From Candidatus Corynebacterium faecigallinarum (GTDB lineage Bacteria; Actinomycetota; Actinomycetes; Mycobacteriales; Mycobacteriaceae): 64,000 nucleotides of DNA. Of the stretch, positions 7,971-14,807 are shown one piece after another. Position 1 is the first letter of the stretch, and every line of letters begins with the position of its first letter. Where the stretch lies: positions 1-64,000 of the forward strand of contig DWVP01000006.1 in NCBI GenBank assembly GCA_019120175.1, in the 5' to 3' direction. The position numbers were made by a program, and so were the translations under genes. The notes beneath the pieces were generated by a model, which saw nothing but the letters and a program-made list of their open reading frames with translations, did not search any database and was not told where the DNA came from.

Positions 7971-9440
7971 ATGGTCGGACAGGTTGGCGGGTGTGGCAGC
8001 ACGGCAGACCTGCGCACTGCGATCTCCGCGTTCGTCACTGCCGCCGAGGAGTTGGTTGCCCAGGGGCAGGACGCCTGGGACCGGCTCGGTGTCGATGAGC
8101 GGGAGTCAATGTTCGGGGAGGTTGAATCCGCCAGGCGGAGCATGGCTGTCGTGGATACCCGGTTCCTGTGCGCCCATGAGGCTGTGATCCCCGAGAAGGA
8201 GTCCAAGAAGGTTTCCTGGCTCGTCGACCGGATGCACATCGTTGGTCGGGATGCCCGGACCAGGGTGCGGGCCGTGCGGCGACTCGACCCGCGAGGCGAC
8301 GCATTCCGAGCGGACCCGACAGCTCCCTCTGAGCACTACATGCCGACACTGGCAGAGGCAGTGGAGGCTGGGAGTGTCGGTGCCGAGTCCGTCGCGGAAC
8401 TCGATCGGGCGCTGGATGCGCTGCCGGCGCCGAGTCAGGAGCGCATTACGGCGGTTGTGGACCGTGAACTCGTGCCCGCACTGCAGGTGGACGGGCCCGG
8501 ACAGATTCGCCGGATCCGCCCCTGGCTGCTGGGCTTGGTCGGGGAGGACGAGCCCTATACACAGCGCGACCATCAACGGATGCGTTCGCTGGTCGTTGGC
8601 GAACAGCAGTACGACGGGATGACTCCGATTCGAGGTCTGCTCACCCCTGAGTCGGCGGCAGCGTTGCAGGGGTTGATGGCTGACTATGCTACGGCTGGTT
8701 CGCTGATCGACGCTGAAGGAACGCTGGTTGGTGTAGATGGCGGATGTGACCCCACCGAGGACAACCGGACGCCGGAGCAGCGTCAGTACGATGCCTTTGC
8801 TGCGGTGCTCGCCGCCGGTTACGGACCGGAAGGGACGATGCGACCGGGCCGCGGGAAGACCACTATCGTTGCTGCGATGACCCTTGACCAGTTGATTGCG
8901 GGAACAGGGGTTGCGCCAACTGACGTCGGGACCCGAATTCCGGTCTCGACACTGGTGGAAGGTACGGAGGCGCAGAACTTCTTCTGCCAGGTCATGGACC
9001 TCGAGGGGCAGACACTGTCGCTCGGGCGATCACAGCGGCTCGGTAGCCTCGCCCAGTACCTGGCACTTTTCGGTGAAGAGGGCGGCAGCTCCGCGCCGGG
9101 GTCCTCGACGCCGGCAGCTCGTTGCCACATCCACCACATCGACGGGTGGGAGCACGGCGGCGAGACGGATCTGCACAATCTGACATTGGCAGACCCCGGT
9201 AACCACGCGCGGGTCAACGACCTCCGGGACAACCCGGATCGTGTCGAAACCCACCGGGCACCAGCTGGCAGCGGTGACCGCGTCCACTGGGTGCCGCCGG
9301 TGTCCGAGGACCGAGAGCGCGCCCCGAGAGCGAATGTCTGTCTCGCCTTCTGGGACACGCCCGGAGTCAAGATCCGCAGGGTGAGAAGGACGGCACGGAA
9401 GCCGGTCCCCGAGGACCCGCCGGACGACAGTGGGCACTAA
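7971..9440 (+). CDS. HNH endonuclease with DUF222-type N-terminal region (13E12 repeat family)
   Basis: 489 residues. A long helical N-terminal region resembles the DUF222 domain of the actinobacterial 13E12 repeat family. Near the C-terminus is a clear HNH nuclease core, CHIHHIDGWEHGGETDLHNL (from about residue 385), followed by PGNHARVND. These proteins are abundant and often scattered singly in actinobacterial genomes; their biological role is not settled. It has its own promoter candidate and sits between the thiL-recG operon and the carrier/rsmD pair, as if inserted. It appears intact. The start ATG 7971 has only a weak ribosome site (AGGGG). Confidence 0.85.
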   Translation: MVGQVGGCGSTADLRTAISAFVTAAEELVAQGQDAWDRLGVDERESMFGEVESARRSMAVVDTRFLCAHEAVIPEKESKKVSWLVDRMHIVGRDARTRVRAVRRLDPRGDAFRADPTAPSEHYMPTLAEAVEAGSVGAESVAELDRALDALPAPSQERITAVVDRELVPALQVDGPGQIRRIRPWLLGLVGEDEPYTQRDHQRMRSLVVGEQQYDGMTPIRGLLTPESAAALQGLMADYATAGSLIDAEGTLVGVDGGCDPTEDNRTPEQRQYDAFAAVLAAGYGPEGTMRPGRGKTTIVAAMTLDQLIAGTGVAPTDVGTRIPVSTLVEGTEAQNFFCQVMDLEGQTLSLGRSQRLGSLAQYLALFGEEGGSSAPGSSTPAARCHIHHIDGWEHGGETDLHNLTLADPGNHARVNDLRDNPDRVETHRAPAGSGDRVHWVPPVSEDRERAPRANVCLAFWDTPGVKIRRVRRTARKPVPEDPPDDSGH

Positions 9441-9450
9441 GCTTCCGGGC

Positions 9451-9711
9451 ATGGACATCTTCGCCCCTTTTGCAGGCATCGTGAGATTCACGGTCGAGGA
9501 CGGACAGGTCGTCGACACCGGCGAGCAGCTGGCCGTCGTCGAAGCCGTCAAGCTTGAGTCGACCGTGGACGCTCCGGGGCCCGGAGTGGCGCGCCGCCGG
9601 GCCGTCGACGATTTCGCCGACGTCGCCGGAGGCGACCTGCTGCTCTCTCTTGAGCAGGTTGATGAGGAGCGCGAGGAGCGCGAGGAGCGCAGTGAGGGGA
9701 AGGACCAGTGA
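9451..9711 (+). CDS. Small orphan biotinyl/lipoyl-attachment domain protein
   Basis: 86 residues: a single carrier domain starting MDIFAPFAGIV. The hairpin motif that normally reads EAMKME in biotin carriers is EAVKLE here, with candidate acceptor Lys34, followed by APGPG. A Glu/Arg-rich tail is encoded by 9-nt repeats (9664-9690). The ATG at 9451 matches the conserved N-terminus; the GTG at 9430 would overlap the upstream gene. No carboxylase or acyltransferase partner is adjacent. The gene overlaps rsmD by 4 nt. I recall the same small carrier next to rsmD in other corynebacteria. Whether the lysine is biotinylated, lipoylated or unmodified is unknown. Confidence 0.8.
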   Translation: MDIFAPFAGIVRFTVEDGQVVDTGEQLAVVEAVKLESTVDAPGPGVARRRAVDDFADVAGGDLLLSLEQVDEEREEREERSEGKDQ

Positions 9712-10286
9712 CCCGCATCATCTCGGGCAATGCTCGTGGGCGGAAGATCCGCGTCCCCGAGGGCGTCACCAGGCCCACGTCCGACCGGGCGAGGGAAGGA
9801 CTCTTCTCCTCGTTGCAGGTGCGCTTCGGCTTCGAGGGTGAAGTCGTCCTGGATCTGTTCGCTGGTTCGGGTGCGCTGGGCCTGGAGGCAGCGTCCCGCG
9901 GTGCCCGCGAGGTGACTCTGGTGGACGACAACCACCGCGCCTGTGAGGTTGCCCGAGACAACGCCGATGTCGTCGGTCACCCTGATGTTCGTGTCGTCGA
10001 GACCAAGGCGTCGACCTTCCTTAATTCGGCACCTCGCGAGCACTACACGATGGTGCTCGCTGACCCGCCGTACATTCTCAGCGACGAGGCGATCAACGAG
10101 ATGGTGGAAGCGCTGATCCCGACGTTGGCGAAGGACTGCGTGGTGGTCGTCGAGCGCCACGTCGATTCCCCCGAGGTCGACTGGCCTGCCGGTTTCGTGA
10201 AGACGAATCAGAAGCTGAAGAAGCGCACCTACGGTATCGCGAGGATGGACATGGCTATCTGGCGCGGCGAAGACGCCGCGGAGTAA
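9708..10286 (+). CDS. rsmD: 16S rRNA (guanine966-N2)-methyltransferase
   Basis: 192 residues. Methylates G966 of 16S rRNA using S-adenosylmethionine during 30S assembly. Motifs: MTRIISGNARGRKI at the N-terminus, RPTSDRAREGLFSSL, the SAM-binding DLFAGSGALGLEAASRGA and the catalytic ADPPY. The GTG start overlaps the carrier-protein stop (GTGA). Neighbour coaD is a common partner in actinobacteria. Confidence 0.94.
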   Translation: MTRIISGNARGRKIRVPEGVTRPTSDRAREGLFSSLQVRFGFEGEVVLDLFAGSGALGLEAASRGAREVTLVDDNHRACEVARDNADVVGHPDVRVVETKASTFLNSAPREHYTMVLADPPYILSDEAINEMVEALIPTLAKDCVVVVERHVDSPEVDWPAGFVKTNQKLKKRTYGIARMDMAIWRGEDAAE

Positions 10287-10402
10287 GTCGCCGTTGGGTA
10301 GGGCACCACAGTGTGGGAACCCGACGGGTAGGAAACTGCCGGGTGAGGCCGTTCCGCGGGGGATTGGCTGAGTATGGGCACCGCACCCGGTGCCGGTGGC
10401 AG

Positions 10403-10408
10403 TAAGAT
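10403..10408 (+). promoter_or_regulatory. -10 hexamer TAAGAT of coaD (leaderless)
   Basis: TAAGAT lies 6 nt before ATG 10415 with no Shine-Dalgarno between, consistent with transcription starting at the A of the start codon. Confidence 0.55.
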
Positions 10409-10414
10409 CAGGGC

Positions 10415-10906
10415 ATGCGAGTTTGCTGCCCCGGATCCTTCGATCCCGTCACCAATGGCCACCTGGACATCTTCACCCGCGCGGCGCGGACGTTCGACGA
10501 AGTCACCGTGCTGGTGACCTACAACCCCAATAAGTCGGGCCTGTTCACCGCCGAGGAGCGGGTCAAGCTGATTCAGGACTCTCTAAAGGCCACCGGCCTG
10601 CCGGAGGCGGAACGGGTCACGGTGGACGTGTGGGACCGATTGTTGGTCGACTACCTCACCGCGCATGACATTCCGGCGATGGTCAAGGGGCTGCGGAGTT
10701 CCTTGGACTACGAGTATGAGCTGCCCATGGCGCAGATGAACCAGCGGTTGTCGGGGGTCGAGACGTACTTCCTGCTGACCAACCCGGAGTTCGGTTATGT
10801 CTCCTCTACGATCTGCAAGGAGGTCGCGAAGTACGGCGGGGATGTCAGCGGCCTACTGCCGGATAACGTCGCCGAGGCAGTTGCGGCGGCCTACGCTGAA
10901 AAGTAG
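10415..10906 (+). CDS. coaD: Phosphopantetheine adenylyltransferase
   Basis: 163 residues, normal length. Transfers AMP from ATP to 4'-phosphopantetheine, the penultimate step of coenzyme A synthesis. The nucleotidyltransferase motif GSFDPVTNGHLDIF (7-20), MVKGLRSSLDYEYELPMAQMN and the C-terminal STICKEVAKYGGDVSGLLP are all intact. It is separated from rsmD by 128 nt holding its own -10 element, so it is probably transcribed separately. Confidence 0.96.
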   Translation: MRVCCPGSFDPVTNGHLDIFTRAARTFDEVTVLVTYNPNKSGLFTAEERVKLIQDSLKATGLPEAERVTVDVWDRLLVDYLTAHDIPAMVKGLRSSLDYEYELPMAQMNQRLSGVETYFLLTNPEFGYVSSTICKEVAKYGGDVSGLLPDNVAEAVAAAYAEK

Positions 10907-11089
10907 CGGACAGGCACTCGGGATGTTTCCGACGCGTCGTGCACGCGTCGTGTCTGCGCCCTGAATACGTCGAGCCCGCCCGCTGAAGAGGAGAAAAAGC
11001 GCCCTCCGCTGACGGCGGGAAATCGCCGGGTGCCAGACGGCCGCGTGTCAGACAGGTGAGGTCGGGGCGTTTCTGGCATGCTGGTCAGC

Positions 11090-11845
11090 ATGTACAAGAC
11101 TTTCCAGGGCCTCGATGATCTCCAGAACATGGTTGACCAGGCATACGGCGTGCCGATGACGTCCAATTGTATGGTCCCGCGACGCGAGGTCCAGGACATT
11201 CTTGACGAGGTTCGCACCGCGATCCCGGTGGAGATGGACGATGCGCAGGACGTCCTCGATCACCGCGACGGCATCATCAATGATGCCGAGGTGAAGGCCG
11301 AGACCCTGGTCAGTGACGCGGAGGTGGAACGCGACCGGATTCTCGAGGAGGCGAGGAACCAGGCCGAGGCCATGGTGACCGACGCCGAGGAGCGCGCCCA
11401 CACCACGGTGGCCCGCGCCGAGTCCGAGGCGGACCGTCTGGTCAGCGACGCCCGCTCCGAGTACGAGCAGACAACCTCCCGCGCTGAGGCGGAGGCGGAG
11501 CGTCTGGTCACTGCCGGTAACGATTCTTATGAGCGTTCGGTCAACGAGGGTATCGCCGAGCAGCAGCGGCTGGTCAGCGAGTCCGAGGTCGTCCGTGTGG
11601 CGGATGACGAGGCACGCCGGATCGTCGAGTCGGCGCACTCTGACTCCGACCGACTGCGTCGCGAGTGTGACCACTACGTCGACTCCACCCTGGCTCAGTT
11701 CGAGGAGTCCCTGACCAGCACGTTGCGCACTGTGTCCCGGGACAGGGCGGCACTGCGCAAGGGTGCCGGGGCGTCAGGTAACCGTCACTCCGACGGTGGT
11801 CGCGAGTACGGCCGGGAGTCGGGACGCGGCGAGTACCGCGACTGA
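11090..11845 (+). CDS. sepIVA: SepIVA-like DivIVA-domain septation protein
   Basis: 251 residues, predicted coiled coil over most of its length. The start MYKTFQGLDDL and the later VPMTSNC, DDAQDVLDHRD, NEGIAEQQRLVSESEVV and RRECDHYVD closely follow M. tuberculosis Rv2927c (SepIVA), a DivIVA-domain protein needed for septation. ATG 11090 is preferred over the in-frame ATG at 11078 because it matches that N-terminus. The Arg/Gly-rich C-terminus is variable. Followed by the DUF177 gene and rnc, the same order as in mycobacteria. Confidence 0.87.
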   Translation: MYKTFQGLDDLQNMVDQAYGVPMTSNCMVPRREVQDILDEVRTAIPVEMDDAQDVLDHRDGIINDAEVKAETLVSDAEVERDRILEEARNQAEAMVTDAEERAHTTVARAESEADRLVSDARSEYEQTTSRAEAEAERLVTAGNDSYERSVNEGIAEQQRLVSESEVVRVADDEARRIVESAHSDSDRLRRECDHYVDSTLAQFEESLTSTLRTVSRDRAALRKGAGASGNRHSDGGREYGRESGRGEYRD

Positions 11846-11882
11846 TTCGCGCACCGGTGGGTGTCAAGGGTAGAAACGTGGT

Positions 11883-12503
11883 GTGAGCAACGATCCTTTT
11901 CTCCTTGATGTCCGCGAGCCGCTGCAGGCGGTCGGAGTTCCGCACCACGTCACGACGACCGGGGACGCTCCGGTCCGGTTGGGCGGTGAGATGCTCGGAG
12001 TTGCCGAGGGGACGCCGGTGGAGGTTGTGGCGGACCTGACGAACCTGGGGGAGTCGCTTCTGGTGGATGCCACGGTGCACGCCCGGGTGACCGGCCAGTG
12101 CTCCCGCTGCCTGAACCAGCTGGATGTCGAGCACTCCTTGCATATCAGCGATGTCTTCGGCATGACACCCGACTTCATCGGGGGCGATGAGGCTGAGGAG
12201 GGCGAGGAGCCGCTGATGGTCGAAGAGGATCGCGTCGACATCACTCAGCTGTTGGTCGACGAGGCGGGTCTGACTCTGCCCTTCAACCCGGTGTGCGAGG
12301 ACTACGGCCTGGAGTGCAATGATGCCATCCCCGCCCCGGACGGGATTTCGGGGGAGGAGACGGTGGTCGACCCGCGGTGGGCTGGCTTGGCCGGCAAGCT
12401 CGACGAGGTTGCCGAAGACACCGAAGACACCGAAGACACCGAAGACACCGAAGACACGGCAGGCACAGCGGGCACAGCCACCGACACCGACAAGGACGCC
12501 TGA
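11883..12503 (+). CDS. DUF177/YceD family protein
   Basis: 206 residues. DUF177 proteins have a conserved CxxC pair (CSRCL here, about 76-80) and a second Cys pair (VCEDYGLEC). YceD in E. coli and plants is linked to 23S rRNA accumulation; the corynebacterial role is untested. In many actinobacteria rpmF follows this gene, but here rnc follows directly with its ATG overlapping the TGA. The C-terminus carries a run of Glu-Asp-Thr triplets encoded by a 9-nt tandem repeat. The start GTG has TAGAAA 6 nt upstream. Confidence 0.85.
   Translation: MSNDPFLLDVREPLQAVGVPHHVTTTGDAPVRLGGEMLGVAEGTPVEVVADLTNLGESLLVDATVHARVTGQCSRCLNQLDVEHSLHISDVFGMTPDFIGGDEAEEGEEPLMVEEDRVDITQLLVDEAGLTLPFNPVCEDYGLECNDAIPAPDGISGEETVVDPRWAGLAGKLDEVAEDTEDTEDTEDTEDTAGTAGTATDTDKDA
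12414..12457 (+). repeat. 9-nt tandem repeat in the DUF177 gene
   Basis: Five copies of GAAGACACC, the last one incomplete, encoding repeated Glu-Asp-Thr near the C-terminus. The period keeps the frame. Confidence 0.85.
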
Positions 12504-13234
12504 TGGCACGCAAGCGTCGGCTGACCGGCCAGGCGGCTCTGGACGCCGCGTTCTCCCGCACGGATCACGCTCCGCTGCTGGAGGCGTGGGGTGTCGAGCT
12601 GCCGGACGAGATGCTGCGGCTGGCCTTGTCACACCGTTCGTTCGCCAACGAGAACGGCAACCTGCCGAACAATGAGCGACTCGAGTTCCTGGGCGATGCC
12701 GTCCTGGGACTCAGTGTGGCGGAGCAGCTGTACCTGGAGTTCCCGGAGCGCACCGAGGCCGATATCTCGAAGATGCGAGCCGGCGTGGTCAACATGTACG
12801 CCCTGGCTGAGGTGGCCCGCGAGCTGGGCATGGGCGAGCACATCCTGCTGGGCCGTGGCGAGATGATGACCGGTGGCCGGGACAAGCATTCGATTCTCGC
12901 CGACTCGGTCGAGGCGATGCTGGGTGCGATCTATCTGACGCATGGTTTCGAGGTGGCGAAGGCCACGGTGCTGCGCATTTTCAGTTCCCGGATCACCGCT
13001 GCACCGTCGACGGGACTGACCATGGACTGGAAGACGGTCCTGCTGGAGAAGATCAGTGAACTGAAGCTGGGGGTCACCCCGTCCTACCATTCGGAGGTCG
13101 AGGGCCCGGCGCACGACCAGACCTTCCGGGCGACGGTGTCTTTCGATGGCACGGTGCGTGGCAAGGGGGTCGGCCACACCAAGAAGGAGGCCGAGCACGG
13201 CGCCGCCCGCGAGGCCTTCAAGTCGCTGGGCTGA
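12503..13234 (+). CDS. rnc: Ribonuclease III
   Basis: 243 residues. Cuts double-stranded RNA in rRNA and mRNA processing. The catalytic signature NERLEFLGDAV (57-67) and DSVEAMLGAIYL are intact, and a double-stranded-RNA-binding domain fills about 170-240 (DWKTVLLEKISEL to KKEAEHGAAREAF). ATG 12503 overlaps the preceding stop (TGATG); upstream in-frame sequence is an Arg/His artefact of the repeat in another frame. mutM starts 10 nt after the stop. Confidence 0.95.
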   Translation: MARKRRLTGQAALDAAFSRTDHAPLLEAWGVELPDEMLRLALSHRSFANENGNLPNNERLEFLGDAVLGLSVAEQLYLEFPERTEADISKMRAGVVNMYALAEVARELGMGEHILLGRGEMMTGGRDKHSILADSVEAMLGAIYLTHGFEVAKATVLRIFSSRITAAPSTGLTMDWKTVLLEKISELKLGVTPSYHSEVEGPAHDQTFRATVSFDGTVRGKGVGHTKKEAEHGAAREAFKSLG

Positions 13235-13244
13235 CACCACAACC

Positions 13245-14129
13245 ATGCCTGAGCTTCCCGAGGTCGAGGTCGTCCGCAGCGGCCTGGCGGAGCATGTCAC
13301 CGGTGCGACGGTCATCGGCACTGAGGTGCTGCACCCGCGCGCGGTACGTGGCCAGCCCGGTGGTGCCGCGGCGCTCGAGGCGGGCCTGGAGGACGCCAGG
13401 ATCACCGCCCTGAGGCGACGCGGCAAGTATCTATGGATAGACCTGGAGTACCCGCGCGGACACCAGGGGTCAGGTCAGGGTTCACACCAGGATTCAGGAC
13501 GCTGCCTCCTGGTCCACCTCGGTATGTCCGGGCAGATGCTGCTCGGTGAGCCGGGACAGGTGAGCTCACCGCACCTGCGCATCCGTTCCGTGTTGGTCGC
13601 CGACACCGGGCGGGAACTGGAGCTCAGCTTCGTCGACCAGCGCACGTTCGGACGCTGGGAGCTCACCGCCCCTGGTGTCACTGACCCGGTGTCGCACATT
13701 GCCGTGGATCCGTTGGACGCTGCCTTCGACGCCGCGCACACCGCCCGTGTCATCAGGAAGAAGCGCTCCGAGATCAAGCGCGTCCTGCTGGACCAGACCG
13801 TGGTCTCCGGCATCGGGAACATCTACGCGGACGAGGCGCTGTGGGCCGCGCAGGTGCATCCTCGGAAGAAGGCCACTGCGATGCCTCATGCCGATGTCAT
13901 GGTGTTGTTGGACGCCGCCGCCGAGGTGATGACCCGCGCGCTGGCAGCCGGTGGGACGTCCTTCGATGACCTGTACGTCAACGTCAACGGCGCGTCCGGC
14001 TACTTCTCCCGGTCACTCAACGTCTATGGCCGCGAGGGCGAGCCGTGCCCACGGTGCGGGACGCCGATCGTCCGGGAGCAGTGGACCAACCGTTCCTCGC
14101 ATTTCTGTCCGGAGTGCCAGCGGAGGTAG
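13245..14129 (+). CDS. mutM: Formamidopyrimidine-DNA glycosylase
   Basis: 294 residues. Excises oxidised purines such as 8-oxoguanine and nicks the abasic site. The N-terminal MPELPEVE provides the catalytic Pro2/Glu3; the C-terminal zinc finger has C268, C271, C288 and C291. A short Gly/Ser/Gln/His insert (HQGSGQGSHQDSG, near 78) lies in the N-terminal domain. It follows rnc closely, the usual rnc-mutM pair, and is the last intact gene before the accessory block. Confidence 0.95.
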   Translation: MPELPEVEVVRSGLAEHVTGATVIGTEVLHPRAVRGQPGGAAALEAGLEDARITALRRRGKYLWIDLEYPRGHQGSGQGSHQDSGRCLLVHLGMSGQMLLGEPGQVSSPHLRIRSVLVADTGRELELSFVDQRTFGRWELTAPGVTDPVSHIAVDPLDAAFDAAHTARVIRKKRSEIKRVLLDQTVVSGIGNIYADEALWAAQVHPRKKATAMPHADVMVLLDAAAEVMTRALAAGGTSFDDLYVNVNGASGYFSRSLNVYGREGEPCPRCGTPIVREQWTNRSSHFCPECQRR

Positions 14130-14194
14130 TCGCGTGTGGCCCAGGGGGTGCGGGACGATGCTGGTGAGCGATCGCGATCATTCGATAGAAGGGG

Positions 14195-14598
14195 ATGCTG
14201 AAACCGAATCTCTAGATTGTGACTTTGGCGGTTGCTGACCTCGACAGATCAGCTGCGTTCTATCGGGACGGTCTGGGCCTTGGGGCGGGTGCCCACGGAG
14301 GTGACCACGTGCTTTTCGAGCTTCAGGGCGAGCTCGCGCTCGTGGTGTTCCTGCGTCCCGAGTTCAACAAGACTGCCGGGCAGTCGAATAGCTCTGCGTC
14401 CGATTCCGGCATCAGCCTGACCTACCAGGCTGACAGCGCCGACGAGGTTGATGGCCTACTGCGGAGGTCGGTCCAGGCGGGTGGCTCGCTTCCGAGATCG
14501 CTCACGACTACGGGCGCCGTAGACCGTTGCCCGAGACCATTTCCATCCCCCGCCACGTCTACGACCCGCTGGCCGCCGCTGCTGCGACTGAGGCCTGA
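14195..14598 (+). pseudogene. VOC/glyoxalase-superfamily gene with nonsense mutation and frameshift
   Basis: ATG 14195 has AGAAGGGG immediately upstream and reads MLKPNL, then TAG at codon 7, then continues in the same frame as IVTLAVADLDRSAAFYRDGLGLG, a typical VOC N-terminus. Restoring that codon would join a normal start to the domain. Near 14492 the frame changes again: VQAGGSLP continues in another frame as EIAHDYGRRR before the homology fades. A GTG at 14219 could start a shortened product, but the second lesion would still remove the C-terminal half. Substrate unknown. Confidence 0.65.
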
Positions 14599-14774
14599 CC
14601 TCTTTTCCCGGACACCGCTCAAGTCTCCTACCGTCACTCGGCGGAAGGCGTTCAGTGTCGGGACGTATCCGGGAAGAAGAGGGGTGGTCTGAACATCATG
14701 TTCTGAACCGTGCGCTGGGATTTTGCTACTGTCGACAACGTAATTCGAGCATATTGCAATTATAGGGAGAAGCC

Positions 14775-14807
14775 ATGGTTCTGCTCGGAGCCGGTGTCGC
14801 GACATGA
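14775..14807 (+). promoter_or_regulatory. 10-codon leader ORF overlapping the BCCT transporter start
   Basis: A strong ribosome site (TAGGGAGA) precedes ATG 14775, which encodes MVLLGAGVAT and stops at TGA 14805-14807. That stop overlaps the transporter's ATG (ATGA at 14804-14807), while the transporter itself has no good ribosome site. This is the arrangement expected for translational coupling. It may also be a chance overlap. Confidence 0.5.

Noticed and set aside
12414..12457. Tandem 9-nt units considered as a CRISPR-like array
   Set aside because: Units are adjacent without spacers and code in frame; no array with spacers was seen anywhere in the window.
12377..12502. An Arg/His-repeat N-terminal extension of RNase III
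   Set aside because: It is the Glu-Asp-Thr repeat of the DUF177 gene read in another frame; ATG 12503 gives the conserved start.
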